Shown in pieces: positions 34,001 through 49,000 of a stretch of DNA of 64,000 nt. The stretch is taken from the NCBI RefSeq assembly GCF_016920785.2, contig NW_024609880.1, positions 53,758,121 to 53,822,120 of the forward strand, given 5' to 3'. The stretch's first letter is position 1. Each line of letters opens with the position of its first letter. This DNA is from Ixodes scapularis (Eukaryota > Arthropoda > Arachnida > Ixodida > Ixodidae). The position numbers and the translations under genes are program-made. Under the pieces are notes generated by a model. That model ran no database searches and was not told the origin of the DNA. It saw nothing but the letters and a program-made list of their open reading frames with translations.

Positions 34001-37000
34001 GGTGCTTTGGCCGCTTCTGCTCCTCTCGGCGCTGAGAATGCTTTGACCTTCCCAACTCAAAAGAAGTGCTTAGGTGTCTCAGGTTTTTAGAGCACAGCTC
34101 TTGGGCGCCCGTTTCCGGCTTGAGCAGTGTCGGCGTAATCGCGAGCCCCCCCCCCCCCCCCCCCCTCGAGGACCTTGGAAGGACTTCGGATTCCTTCGGG
34201 AGGACCCCGAGTACCTTCGGTGACCTTGGGGCACGTGACCCCCGCCCCCCCCTTAGGCAAGTTATCCCTCCCCCCCCCCCCAAGGAAGCTTGGCCGGCTT
34301 CGAACCAGAGACCTTTCATGCTGTAGACCAATGCGGTACCTGTTCGCCAAAATTAAATTAATTAATTAATTAAGAGGGGGAGGAGGAGACGAGGGGAGGA
34401 GGTTGAAGGATGAGGGCAGGGGGAGGAGGTGAGGGAGAAGGACGTGGAGGAGGAGGGGAGGAGATTGAAGGATGAGGGGAGGAGGAGGAGGAGGAGGGTT
34501 ATACCCTCTCCCCTCCTCCTCAAGAGCTGCGCTCTAATTGGGCGTTACGGGGAGTTGTAAACATTGTAAATTACTTCTTCTATTTTTGGTGTGATTTGTG
34601 ATGTTTCAAGGAACCCTTAGGGGCCAACTGAATTGATGTAGAGACCGTATTTACTCTCATAATGAACGCACTTGCATAATTAATGTACCCCCCACCCCCC
34701 AACGGGCATTAATATTTGGACTTTTTTTTTCCTCGTGTAATACAGATTTGGCGTTCGAACTGCTTGGAGGTTGCCCCGTTGCGTTGGTGGTGGCTGATTG
34801 TGGGCTACATAAGGAGGCGGACTAAATAAACCTGGTAGCTGAGTTTGAGAAGTCATCCTGTCCCTTTCTGTTCCTTCGACTTTTATGTTCATTTCTGCCC
34901 CAGTCTCAGGTTTATTCAACATGAGTAATAAACTCATTGCCAATTTTCAACTTTGCGAGTCTCGAACTGTGTCCAACTTAGCTAGCCACCAAGCTTACCA
35001 GGCCAATTTTTTTTCGCCGCCAAGCGGCCAGGCTAAGTCAAATCAAGCCAAGTCGAGTCAACCCAAGCCAAGCCGCTCTCGTAATGGCTGCAAGTGCGTA
35101 GTTGTGGAAGTGATTAACCGTGGAACCAAGCGACGCGCACACCTAACAAAGCTGGGGTCGAGGGATTGCCCAGCTCCAGACATGCTTCGTCCATCGGATG
35201 CATTGATGTCAACAAACACGCAGTCGTCTGTGGTCCGCTTTCGGACAGAAATCGCGAAAGTGGTTAGGCCTAAGAACGGTCGCGTCACTCTTTGTGCTGA
35301 ATGAGCTTTGGCAAAAGGCATGCCAAAATCGCCCTAAATAACTTTTGCAATTTATAGCGCATGGTTGCTGTGGCGTGCCCACGACTAACCATTGGTGCGC
35401 ACCCATCAGTGGGTATACATGCCTCATTACCATGCTGTGTTATATTGGCACCTAAAATGACATTTGTGGGAAGTGTGTAAATTCAAAAATTTTACCCCAC
35501 GTATTGAACACACTTCCAAATAAATGTAAATTTTACGGGAAAAAGGGTGTGTTCATTACGCAAATAAATACGGTACTATCACGGTGAGGGGAAGATGGGG
35601 CGGGGAAGGGATATATTGGGTGATTACAACGGTGACAGGATAAATGCGTACAAATAATTGCTATTGTGAAATGGATTTACTGTATCGTCATTTACAGGGG
35701 AAACCTCACATGCAATGTGATGTTCCTCCTGTGCAAAACAAGAAAAGTATTCATTGCACAACTGGAAAGCGAGAACTATGCAGGACCTCAAGAACGCCTT
35801 TGCTGACCTTTGGGGTCAGTAGACCCGCATTTGAGAGCCAGTGTTTCAGTATTTGCTTGAGCACTCCTGGAAACCGGTCTTTTTAATCTTGATATACTTT
35901 TGTATATACTTGTATGTACTACAAATATTTTAAATTTTAGAGCAATTGAGGGTATATACTTTGTGTTCAGCATTCCTCCCTGTCAGATTTATGAGTAATG
36001 TATAGCTAAGTACTATATCCTTGGTTTTGGTTACATTCATAACCATGGGACGTTTTGTTTTGTATATTATAATGGATACTTGGAAAATGTACTTTGGTGA
36101 ACTGTCGTTCACACTTGTAATGCAAAAAGGCCTAGTGCGAGAACATATGACGAGGAAAGCATTATTTTTAATCATTGTGTTCTGGTCACACTCCTTTTGC
36201 CTCATGCTTTTTGTTTGAACTGCTTAACATCTCGTGGTGTTTCATTGCTGGTAGAGTGTCTGACATCGTAAAAAATGTCTAAAGTGAACCTGTGCAGTCC
36301 ATACAGTTGTCCCGCAATTTGGCTAAAGGATAGTTTTGTCAAGAAAATTAGTTGAGAAAATTCTGCTGAGCTTTACTGGCCTACTCATGCAAAGGACCTG
36401 ACCTCTGTTTTCTGAATATACATAACTGCTACCAATTAGTGAAGAATCAAATGTTACATATATCGATAGATGCTTCAAAGGCTATGACGGAGTTCTCTGG
36501 CAGTCTTGACATAGGAGTCCTTTATTCCTGGTTCTAGACGTCTTCATATTTGTATGTACATACTTTGTCGGGGGTGTTTGGCTTTTGTGATCGGCGAAAT
36601 CCTTTTAAACCACAGGAACTTGAGAAGATTTTCAAAGGGCTGTTTTAATGAGCCCAACAGTGCACACACCTCGGGATAAGTAAAAAACCATGTCAAGCAC
36701 TGTACATTTTTTTTTTTTATTGTTTCGTGGTGTGTGCACAATTTGCCCTTGGATCACATGTCAACAGTATACACCTTTCGGTCACTTATCACCGAAGTGA
36801 TAAATCTGGAGTCACTGGGGTGTGGGGGACAGATATGTAGCTTCTAATATTCTGCGGGAGAGAGGTATTGCACATCCTCAGAACCTGCACCGTAGCTCAG
36901 TAGACAAAAATGACAGTGTACTGAAGGCAATTGGTAGAATGGTGTATGGCATCCTGCTATTTGTATCGTGTTTCTCCGAGTGAATGGCCAAGACAGTGTT

Positions 37001-40000
37001 GTGCTTGGTTCTTCTTGCAGGGGGAGTGGTTCGTCTCCAGGACGTGCGCGACTTCCCACGGACCTTCTGGATGCTGTGCTTCGTCTGCGTCTCATACTAC
37101 GTTACCCTTTTCCCTTTCATCGGCTTGGGAACGTGAGTCTACGCTCTTCGTGTAGCCCTATTTCTTTTTTAGCACACTTTAATATGTGGCATCACATGTG
37201 AGGAGTTGCAGATTGGAGAACATTGGTCAATATGACCAATGACGTGCGTTGTACAAGATGTATCCTAAAATCGGGGTTTTGCGAGTTTCAGTCTCGTGAC
37301 TGAAACTGAGGAACTGGGAGTATTCTGAGAGAACCCCCAGAGTGCTCCCAGTGAACTTTGAGGTACTCCGGATTTCCTGGGGTACACCAGAATTCTCTCG
37401 ATTCTTTTGTGGACTGTTCTTAACTCTTTCTTGACTGCACCCATAGCCCATCAATCACCAGTGATGGATGGCACAATATCGTGGATAGCCGAAGAATTCT
37501 AGTTTCGGTTTCAACGTAGGTTTGAGCTTTATCACGAGCTAGTGGGCTGTCAAAAAGAGTCCTGGGAACAGTGCTTGCACTTGTCTAACATGGCTAACTG
37601 CTTGCATCAGTCTTTGAAACAAAGGTGGCATTATTTACATAAATCAACTGTATGGCATATGTTTTAGACCTCAAGAGCTACGGGGACACTTTAAATGATG
37701 TTATAGGCGTTGCTTAACAGATGGTTGTCGGTAAGCATCAGCGTAATTTTCAATGCTGTCCTGAGCCAGCGTGCATGTTTTATGTTCGCAACAGGGCGGA
37801 CAAATATGCTAGACATTAAGGAACTGCAATCGAGGCTATGAGAGAACCAAGGTAGAACACAAAGAAAGCATTCTGCTGGGGATGTGAGGTGTACTATCTG
37901 TGTTTCACCAATTCCTTTTGAAAAGCATTCCGTCGTTGAAAGGCACACGTGTTACTGACGCTAACTCTCCGACGAACCAAAAATAGACGTCAGTTAGTAC
38001 ACTAACTTTCAGAAGTAATAGCCGTAGGTGAGAGGCACATTTTCTACTGTCTGAATTTTTCTTTTTTGTTGTTTAATTTGATATAGCTGTAGAAGTTTCG
38101 GCAATTATATGCTTTCCACATATACATTGTATTTTTAAGAAATCAAATAGTAAAAATCTTTTTCCCACATTATACCAACCTCTGTTTCTTTTTAAAGGAT
38201 GACTAATTGGCCACATTTCCATAGGAAAATTAGTTAGGAAAATAAAAGCGTTTGCATGGATCTTTTGAAAATCATTAATTTTCCCGTGGTCAGTAAAATA
38301 AAGAGTTAAAGTGGAAGAATGCTTCTCTCTTTAAGCAGAGTTTAAGCTTAGCAGATCCCTATAGTGTTGATGCATCGCTTCAAACCAAAGAGTCTTGCCT
38401 TTCCTTGAGTTGTCAGCGATGGGGTGAGAACAGCAGTGCACCTTTTACGAACGTCCATCTTCCAGCACATGCTTCTTGCCTTTGAGGATCCCAAGACGCT
38501 GAAGCGTCATCAAAAATAGGAAGTTCTCGCTGGAGGTGACCCAACTGAATGGCCTCCCTGTCATTCTCATCTTGTCAGGGACTAGTATATTGTGTAGCAT
38601 TAATTTCTCTACTAATTTAAGAAACTAATTTAATAAACAGTGTGCCAATAGCCTCCGTCTATCGGTGCCTCAGTAGTCGGTGTCAGAGCTCTAAATGCGG
38701 CGGTTGGTGACAACACCTTCATTTACCGGTTCTGTTCATGACTGGTGTGTTCGTTTTTGTCCTCCCATTTCTGCTCTGCCCACAGAGTGTTCTTCCAGCG
38801 CAAGTTCAGGTTGGGCGCAGTGGAGGCAAACTTGGTGGACAGGTACGTGTGATTGCACTTACGAGTGAACCCTTTGCACTTGCACGTCCATGGCTCGGCT
38901 TGTAACCAATGAAACAGCCATCGTATGTCTGTTATATACCTACTTCAATTATGCAGACAGGGGGTAATGCGGTGAACAAATGTGAAATGGAATCTACAGT
39001 GCAATCCACTTATAATAATGTATGGCTTATAACGATTAGTTTCTAGTGTTTCTAGACTAGAAACAATCAGTTCCTAGTCGAGATACAACAATAATCAGTT
39101 ATAACGATTGAAATTTCGGGTTTTCTTGTTATTGTCATAAGAGGATTGCATTGTATTACCTTCTGAATGGCAAATGCAGTTACGGCAGTCTTATTATGTT
39201 TATCTATACATATTATGTTTATATTCATGTAAGAGAGAAACATTTGAATTGCAGTAATGCTACAACCAAAGTGATTGGTTGGTCGTGGGAGTCTCTTTAA
39301 TGGGAAGTAGACAGATGAGAAAGTTATATGAATTAGTTTTAATAGGATGAAAAAAATATATGTCAACATAAAATATTCCTAGTATATCCAAACCAGTTCC
39401 TATGCACTTAACCCCTTAACCGTTTTGGACAAGCCTACCGTAATATTCCGAGAGATAGCCCACCTAAAACCGAGAGCATATTAGAAGAAAATACAGAGTG
39501 GGCTAACCTTTGAAGTGCAAAATTGGGTTTAACTAAAGCCATTAGGATAAAAGAAAATCTTGCCGAAAATTAGGGTGGGCAAACTTTTGGGGATGGGTCT
39601 TTTCTCGGAATATTACGGTAGTGTGGAGGTCATCCCCAAATCGTTCAGGACAAGTATAGCTTGTCTGCTTTCCCTAGTTTAGACACTCAACTGTTCCAGA
39701 CGAACTAGGCTCAATCAAGACTTAGTTTGAGGCACTGTCAACAAATGGCAGCTCTTAAGTTTTTGAAATTTTGCTCCCATTCTGTTTGTTGCTAGAAAAT
39801 TGATTTTGAAGGCAACAAATGTAACTTTGAAGACAGCAATGAAGGGGGGATACGGACCCTAAAAGTCGCAAAAAAGTTAATATACCAAAAGTCCCACATT
39901 TGGGTGCCTTATACATCCAAGCAGCTTTCTCCATAATATTATGGCATAATTCAAACTCTAAGTATTAAAAAACGACAATTACACTGCGAGTAATGCGCCC

Positions 40001-43000
40001 GAAATTTCCCTGAGAGAAAAAACAGATGCCAAAATTCGTGCTCTCCATGCTCTGCCAGTGTGCACCCATTCATGGCCATTTTGGTCTCATTCAAAACTTG
40101 CTTCTTTTTCTACACTCTTTAAAAAAAAAGTCACAGGGTCCCTTATGCTCTCCCTAAGACGACTTGAAGGCAAAAGTGCAAGTGCCGACGTAAGCATGAT
40201 AGCAAACCTCTGAAGACAGCGCGCTCTCTGACGACGCACTTTTGGCACCGTTTCATTGGCTCACACGGATTGTGGCGTCGGTTGTGGTCCCGGTGATAGC
40301 GAACCTCCGAAGGCAGCGCGCTCTTTGACGACGCACTTTTGACACACTTTTGGCATGTTTTCACTGTTTTCATGTTTGATGAGTTTTCGCTCAAGGACCT
40401 CGAAGGTCGACTGAACAATGTTGAGACCATATAAGGCTTTCACCTTGAAAAAGGAGTCCAAAGGGAGTCACTGCTTCCATGACTTTCTTTGACACTGCAC
40501 GACTCCCTTAGAGTGTCAATTGTTTGTAAAACTGTTTTGACTCTTTTACCCCTAAAAGGGAGTCACAGGTCAGCAACATTTGGTGCATATTTGTTTCCTA
40601 ATTTATTTTCCAGGCATTCTATTGCTAATAAAGTTTGTGAATATGTTGTTTCACAAAGTAGCCATCAACACGTACGTACCAGACTAACGCTATCCAAAAT
40701 TATTTTTATTTCTAAAATTGTAGGTCCCAATTAGCGAACAGTACGGGCGAATAGGAATACTGAGACTAAAGCACGAAAAGACTACCGAATGTTATAGCAT
40801 TGCATAGAAACCACGTGTAACAAAAAAGCCACAAGATATTAGATCAGTATATACAAATGAGAAAAACAAGCAGTGATGTCTATGCACTCAAAACTTAAAA
40901 ATTCTCACTAAAATAAAAACCTTCCTAGTAAGATCTTTCAATGTGAGTAAATATGTTACAAGCATGCTTGAGATCACGTCTGTTTATAAATAAAATAGGC
41001 TGTCTGTTCTTATTACATGGAAAATAACACTTAACAGTTACCCATATAAGCAAATTGGTGCACCAAATAAGGGTTTGAGAGTAAGGAAGACAGGCATAAA
41101 AGTATAGTCCTTGTGCACATGTAAATAAATAAAGGGCTGTGGTTCTCAACCATCAATATATCGTGCACTTCCTCTGGGTTTCTGAGGAACCCCACAGCAA
41201 AGGAGGGAGAGGATGATGACCCATGAGATTGTAATAACAATTTGCTTTTGTGCCTCAGCTCGGCCATCGTGCCCGTTTTGTGAACACTTTCTGTGTCCCC
41301 TGCTTTCTAGCATAGCTTCGTTGTGCAACAGAGTCAACTTAACAGCACTTGTTATGCAGAGAATTAAAGAAGAATGCACATGTCTTGATTGTGACAAAGC
41401 CAGTTTGTTGCCTTGCCACCCAAGTTTGGCAGGAAGGAAAGCAGTAAGGGATTTCACACGGGGCTTTGCACACACCCAAAAACGCTTTCACAGACACCAA
41501 GGTATCCGTAAAGGCATTTTTTTATCTCAGAAGCTCTCTCATTTGAGAGTATACTAATAGTGCAGTATACAGAAATTTGGCAACAAGATTTTTTTTCAAA
41601 AAAGGTAAGGGTGGGGTGGAGGGGCAAGCAAACAGATACAATCATAGCTGGGCCTAAATAATGTGTACACTTTTATGAAAAATATGCTATAAAGCAACAT
41701 TACACTACAAAATTTATGTAATTTTACAAGCACTTTTGTCTTAATTCTGAAAGACTATGTCCGTTTCTTAGTTAACGGATATAAGACTTGTTTTTTGTTA
41801 GGTTGAATAGAATAGTATACGGTGTGTACCAAAAAGTACTATAGTAGCGGATAGAAGCGTTAAAAGTGCTTTTATTGTTTAATCCCGTTAAAAGCAATTC
41901 CTTATAGTAAAGAGGCCAAGGACTGTACCATGAATTCTACACTATACCTGTAAAAGGAACAAAAATAAAGGGGGGGGGGGGGGGAATACCGAATTGAAAT
42001 TAAGTAAAAGTCCATAATTCACAATAAAGCGCATAGGCACTACCTCACTGGGAGTGAAGGTGCCGAGTTGCATGTCTACAGAAGTTTTCGAGCTTGTGAT
42101 GATTGGTAGGGGGGTTCTGCGTGAGTGTACATAAAGGGATTGCCAGAACAGTGAAGACCATACCAAGAAGGAATGCTGTTGCTCTACAATAGGAAACAGT
42201 TGAAAAGCACAGGCACAAGTCTTGCAAACAGCTTCCTTCAGTGCTGTCTCGTGACCTTGCAGTTCCACAACATTGTCTTGGAGGCATAATAAGACGACCC
42301 ACTAAAGGGCCACACTTGAGATCACCTCTGGGTTTCCAGTGAAGGGCCAGAATTCTAGCCAAGGTCACAGGAGTGAGTGATTAGGAGTGAGCGTGGCTGC
42401 CAAAAAACAGCGTAAAAACTTTGCTGAACACTTTCAACTGAACTTACAAGACCAACCTCATGGGAGTCTCATATGGAGCTGCAGTACTTTAGGTGTAGCA
42501 GGACCAGGGCTATGAAAGGCTCCTAAGTGTGTTATGGCCTGTTCAACTGGACATGCGCAGTACAAAAGCCAGCGTTCCGCACGTTTTGGACAAAACTGTC
42601 AACATGCTGTCTGAAGAAGCATAGCTGGTTGTTTGCAGTAGACCTTGTTGGTGTTGTTCTGCAAACCCTTGTGGTTTCGGGGGTTACCTGATAAGCGGCA
42701 TCAGCATCAGGTTGTCTGTAACAGCAGTGGAGTCGATTGCAGGGAGGCATTATCACAATTAATAAACCTGTTGAAAACAATTGGACACTGTCCCGTCGAA
42801 CTGTCGAGCACTTGGGCCACTGGAAATAGTTCCATGGTATGCATTCTCACGACTCAACCTGAAGACTTCTGGTATGCACATATTTGATTCTAGCGTTAAT
42901 GAGCACCAGTGGCTTGCTGGGCATGTCATAGAACTCTGCTTTCACGGAAGCCAGGCAGCATACACAGCATAGCAGCACCTCGCCATGCTTATGGGAGGTT

Positions 43001-46000
43001 CGAGTTCCAGGTTACAGCGTCGCCAAAAAAGGGTAATTGGAAAGGTACCACTACCAGCGCACCTCCGCAGTTCTTAGTATGATCCTTTCAGTAACTAGTG
43101 CGCTTCACTGTACCAATTGACAAGGTGACTGCCGCGAACCGAATCCTGCATTCATGTTTCACATGCTGTTAGAACTGTCATGGGATGGTCTCAGGGAGTG
43201 AGTGAAGGTGCAGCAGCTTATTCGGGACCAAGTGCCCATTTTGAGAACCACACTGCAAGCTGAAACAATGCAGAATGCTTGCGTCTTGGAGCGTCGCCTG
43301 TAGAATGACCATTCGAAGAGTCAGGACGCTGCGAAGATAAGAGTAGAAAAAATCGTAAGGGTGCAGGCGAGCTGGTGAATATCAACCATGTTGAATTAAC
43401 ATGAGACTGGGGTAGAGAAGAAACATCAAAACGTAGAAGGGACAGAAAATAGACAGGACGACGTCTCAAAAGAGAGACGTCGTCCTGTCTATTTTCTGTT
43501 CCTCCTATGTTTTGATGGTTCTTCTCTACCCTAGTCTCAGGTTAATTCAACATGAGTAAGATAAGAGTGTTCACATTGAAGAGGTCATAATTGAAGTGGG
43601 GCTACTGAGGTTTTAAGAGCCACGATCGTATTAATCGCATTCCAAAGACACCGCATTGTCATAGATTGATTTTCACCAGCTAGGTCATGTAGGGCTGAGG
43701 CCAGGGCGGGGGATCCGTCGCCAAAAAAGTGGAAGGACCAAGCAAATGGCGTGAGGCTTGTGGACACGGTTCGTGGGTGCTGACAACGTTTGAGCCACAG
43801 TCCGAACAACCCCAGTGGGGGCCTTGCTTCCAAGAAGACTATGTTCTTTCTGGCAGGCACACAGTATCTAGACAGCAGGCTTATGGCTGACGTGGGTCGC
43901 AGGAGATGGGCAACAGGACAACCAGTGCACAACAAATAGGTTGAACACGGCACACGGGGTAATGGTGGTCGCCGCCATGTTAAAATGAAACGAAGCCAAG
44001 CTTCAGTTAGGTACACAATGCACTCCAACATGCTTTATTAGGAATAATTATATAAATGTTAAAACAGTTTTTTGTATTTAAAAGTTTGAATTGAAGTCGA
44101 CCAAAACAAGCATATTCACGTTGCATCAAATGAGCTTGGTCGGAACCAATGAACATTGCCGCATCGCCATCACCATCGTAACATACTGACCACACTGGAG
44201 GGGAGAAGAGTAGAGGGGGAGGAGGCACGGGACTATATTGAAGAGGCTTTCTCCCAGCTTGAGCGGAGGGGGACAGTGGATAGCACTGACAGTGGCAGTG
44301 TAGAGGAGGTGCAGAATTGTATAACAATGGAGACAACCACAAGTGAATGGGATAAGGCAGAAAGTAAGGTTCCAGTGGGTACAGCGACAGGCCCTGACGA
44401 CATACCCATGGAACTCATTAAGACACTAGGAAAAACAAATACCTAAGCGAATTGAAGTTACGGCATGTGATTACGAAATAATTATGGGAGGAAGCAAAGG
44501 CGATGTTAGGTTACATCACCCAATAACAGTAACTTCAGTTATAGATTAGCTATGCAGATAGTAAAGCGGAGAATGGAGGAGCGGGCAGAAGATAGGCAAA
44601 TACTGCGTGAGCTCCAAAACAGATTCCAGAGAGATAGAGGACTGGAAGATAACTTAATCGTCACTACACAATGTATAGAAATAGCAGTGAAGGTCCAAAC
44701 TCCCTTATGGTTAGCTCTGGGGTCAGCTGAAGGAGTGTAACTCGGATGCGAATTTGGTTAGGTTTTTTCAGCAGGTCTACACAGACAATAAGGTAGTCAT
44801 AAGATAGAAAGCAGAAACTACACAACCCGCAGCAATAAAAAGAGGACTCGTGCAGGACTGTCTACCGTCACCTCTACTGTTTATGATATATATCAATGAA
44901 ATGGAAATGAAATTAGAGCAGAGCAACTTAGGTTTTGATGCGAGTTATATGGAAGAAGGGAGAAATGGGGGGGGGGGGGGGGGGGGGGGTTAGCACAGGT
45001 AATTCCAGGATTGATGTATGTGGACGAAATAGTATTTATGGCAGATAACCAAGATATGTTACAGGAACAAGCTTGAATATGTGGAGAGAAACACCTTAGG
45101 CATGAGTTTTAATAGTGACAAGTCTGGAGTAGTGGTGTTTAACAATGAAAAGAGGGAACCCCTGAGGATACAAGACATTGTAATAGACCATGTAGGAATA
45201 AAATACAAATATTTGGGAGTCTGGCTCAATGAGGGAAGGAAATATCTAGAGGAACACGTGGAGAATATAATTAGAAAAGGGAAAAGAAATTCACTTGTTA
45301 TGAAGCTCAGGGCACTATGGAACTATATTAGATACAAAGTGGTCAGAGGTATATGAAAAGGGGTGATGGTACCAGGACTGTCTTTTGGCAATGCAGTTCT
45401 GTGCATGAACTCCAAGGTTCAATCAGGATTAGAAATTCCGCAAAGAAGCGTAAGCAGATTGTCACTGGGAGCACGTGGAAAGAGACGTGGGCTGGTCGTC
45501 TTTTGAGAGCAGGGAGGCAATTAGCAAGTTGAAATGTGAACAATGGTTGACTGAAATGGATGATATGTGGTGGGCACGGAAGTTATTAAGTATTTATGCA
45601 TGAAAAGTTTAAACACAAAATAGACAAACTGAACCCGAAAGCTTACATTTCAATACCTAAACATTGGTGATGGGGCTGAGCAGACCACTTTAGTGAAAAA
45701 GGCAGTGAAAGATGCAGAAAGAAAAATGTAGTAGGTAAGAATGCAGGAAACATCAGCTCCAACAATGAGCAGGTCACAAAAACAGGACATAAGAAAGAAA
45801 AATGTGTTTGACAATTCACTGGGAAGTTCTTTACTGTTTGAGGCGAGAACGGGAGTTTCGAGGATGAGGACGTATAGAGCTAAATTTCAGGAGACAGACA
45901 CATTATGTGCTGCTTGCCATAATGAGAGTGAGACACTAGAGCACTTTGTTTTGAAGTGCACGGGGCTTCACACTGCCCTCCCTGAAGGGGTGACAGATTT

Positions 46001-49000
46001 GGCTGGGTCCCTAGGTTTTGTTGGCAATGATGGAAGGATGGAAGAGAAAAGGATTACAGTCACGAAGAGGAGATTAGAAGATTGGTGGAAATTATCTAGG
46101 GAAAATTGAGTGATGCACAACTAACTAGCACAGCTGGGGACAGGTGGGGCAGAGGAAAATTGGGACTCCCTCCTGTGTGGCTCCAGCCCAAAGTCTCAAC
46201 CCTGTCCCCCAATGGGTCCGGTGCTGGGGTAATGCCGGCAAGGTTTGACCAGAGGAAAATTGGCGACTTCCTCGTCCGGGGGAAAAGGCAAGGGTGGTGG
46301 TTTTAGATTTTTTGCCCGATCCCCCAAAGGGCATCCTGGTGATATCCTGCACTGCCTGGTGATAATTAGGGAGAGAAAATTGGCTTAGAAGAGCGGGAGG
46401 AAGCATGTGGTTGTCTTTTTAGACCTGAGCTTGGTGGCGCAAGCGACTGCCTGTTACAAAGGGTATTAACATTCATTCATCCATTCATCCATCCATCCAA
46501 AAGTAAAGCGACTTACAAACTTTCGGGCGCTTTCAGGCTTTCGAACAAAACATTGAAGAATGTTCTTGGAAAAAAAGTGTCCCACGTGCCAGCATGCCCA
46601 TAGAACCAGCTGTGGATTTGAGTTTGATTGGTGAGTGCTCGCCCATTCGTTTTACTTTTCAGCCCTTTTTTTTTTGGAGCATTTATAATGTGTTCTTGTG
46701 AGTGCAGGCGGCGTGAAAGCGAGCGTGTACTGCTCCTTGTTGTACACGTGCTTTGCGCATTGGATGACCCTCAAGCTTTTGTCAAGGAAGGTTCGGAACC
46801 AACCTGGGGGGCGCGAGCGAGGCACTTGGTTAGTGTATCAGGGTGGTGGCCATCAGTTCATCGAACAACATTTCATTGACAGATCGTTTCATCGGCCCGC
46901 AATGTTTCAACGACAGCTCAGTTTATTTTTTTTTTGTATGCAGCTGCATGAGACTGTCGCCGTAAAGCGGCATGTATGGGTCGTCCAGGTGGGTTAACAT
47001 TTTTGTAATGCGCCGCCACAGACTGTCGCTGCAAAGCAGCGTGAATGCAGGTAGGGGGCTGGGTTAACGTGCACCCCTGTGATACATGCATGACGAAATG
47101 TCCCTACAGCGTGCAATTCGTTTAACGAGTGTCGACGAAAGGTTAGTGACGACGAAAGGTTAGTGACGACGAAACATGCGTTAATGTAATGCTGTCCATA
47201 AAATGAAATTCCACGAAATGAGTTTTGACGAAACAATAGGGACCCGTACTAGGCAGCTTTATCTCGTAGATCGGTGGACAAGGTTTGAGTTCTACAAATC
47301 TTGGCTTGGCTTGGTACCACCTAGCTAGGTGGTGTGTTTTGTGAAACCCATGACTGCTACGGGTACCCGTCAGCGTGCTAACGCTCGTATTTGCACCCCG
47401 TTAGCTTCCACTGCAGGAAGTCGGATTCAAGTTTGATTTTCGTCCTCAGAAACTACTGGAAACATTGTGTGACGTGCGCCTTTAGAAGTAGGGTCTGTAT
47501 AACCTCTGGCAGTACTTTATTGTGAATGTTGGAAGAAAAATAAAGCGCACATTGAGTAGTGACAAAGAAAACATAAAAAAAGGTATTTGAAACATCTTCT
47601 TTGAAGAGACCATGAACTGATTTTCCAACTACTTCCTCCTCATCTCTCCTCCTCAGTTCCTAAGCAAAGTGAAAAATCATGTGGTCATATCGTTGACAAC
47701 TTTGTTGACAACTGTCATTGTCGTACTATCGTTGAAAACGTCGACAGTGGAATCCCATAGTCCTTTGCAACGTTCACTTGCCTTTGACCGTTGTCCAGAT
47801 GCTGAAAGATTTTGAGCTTGTCTGAGACAACCACTTACGTTTCGTCGTACTCATTATGAAAGTTGGCGCACAAACTGCTGTCCTGCCGTTGTTACTCAAA
47901 ACTAAGATGGCTGAACAGAACCGATGACAAAGAAGATACAGACACCACATAATTCGTTTTCATCTACTGCACCGCCGCTTTGCCTTGGTGGCGCTGTAAA
48001 CACCAATGATGATACACCACCGCTGCAGAGGTGGCGGTGGGACGGCAGGCATCGGCTATGCCACCACTGCTGAGCACAAAACTTCATCAAATTGATTTAA
48101 AAAATAACCCTGGGTCTAAAGATCAAGTTCGTTGAACTAAAATATTCACTATTTCGAAATTCGTTTTTCGTTTAATTGAAACATTTTTGCATAGAATGCA
48201 TAGGAAAACTGCTGGGGATTTTTTTAAAGTTTGCTATTCTGAAATATTTGTTAAACCGACGCCCGTGCCGCAAAGCATGCCGCCTGTGTGAATACCCCCC
48301 CCCAGTAGCATAATTCGAGGGGAAACTCTTTTGTTCCATCCTGCCTCGCATCGTCCCTCCATGACCAGTTTTACCACAACGGCTCGGTCCTTGGAGAGTT
48401 ACCTTCGACGCTTCTATTAACATGCGGCCACTAATTGATTCGGAGAATAGCCAGTCGCGGGTTAGCCTTGACCTCTTTTTTCATGCCTGTTATCGCTGGT
48501 TAAACGACGGAGAAGGAAGCGAGTCTCCAGAGAGAGAGAGAGAGAGCTGCGGTGAACTCGGCGGAAGTTTTACTCTGTCCACAACTTTCAGCGATGGTGG
48601 TACAGCGGTGTGAGAATCGCGCTCCCTATCCAGGCAAAAATCAGTCCACTTCCAGCTGGATTATGGAACTGGAAATGGGGCAGTCCAGCTGGATTCCAGC
48701 TGGGTCCAGTTGGATCCCAGCTGGGTCCAGCTGGAACCCAGCTCGACTGCCTCATTTCCAGTTCTATAATCCAGCTGGAAGTGGACTGATTTTCGCCTAG
48801 CAGTCTTCTGGATGATTGGCCTCCGTCACGGTTCGGCCGGAGACGTTGCGAATGCGATAGAGGCGATGCCGAAAACGAATAATTTACAACGCATTATATT
48901 TACAAAAAACAAGACGAAGATATAACGGAAAGCATGGGAGTATGTACACAGTAAAAGGGGAAATAATGCACACACGGTTAAGTACATCTACAGTTCCAAG

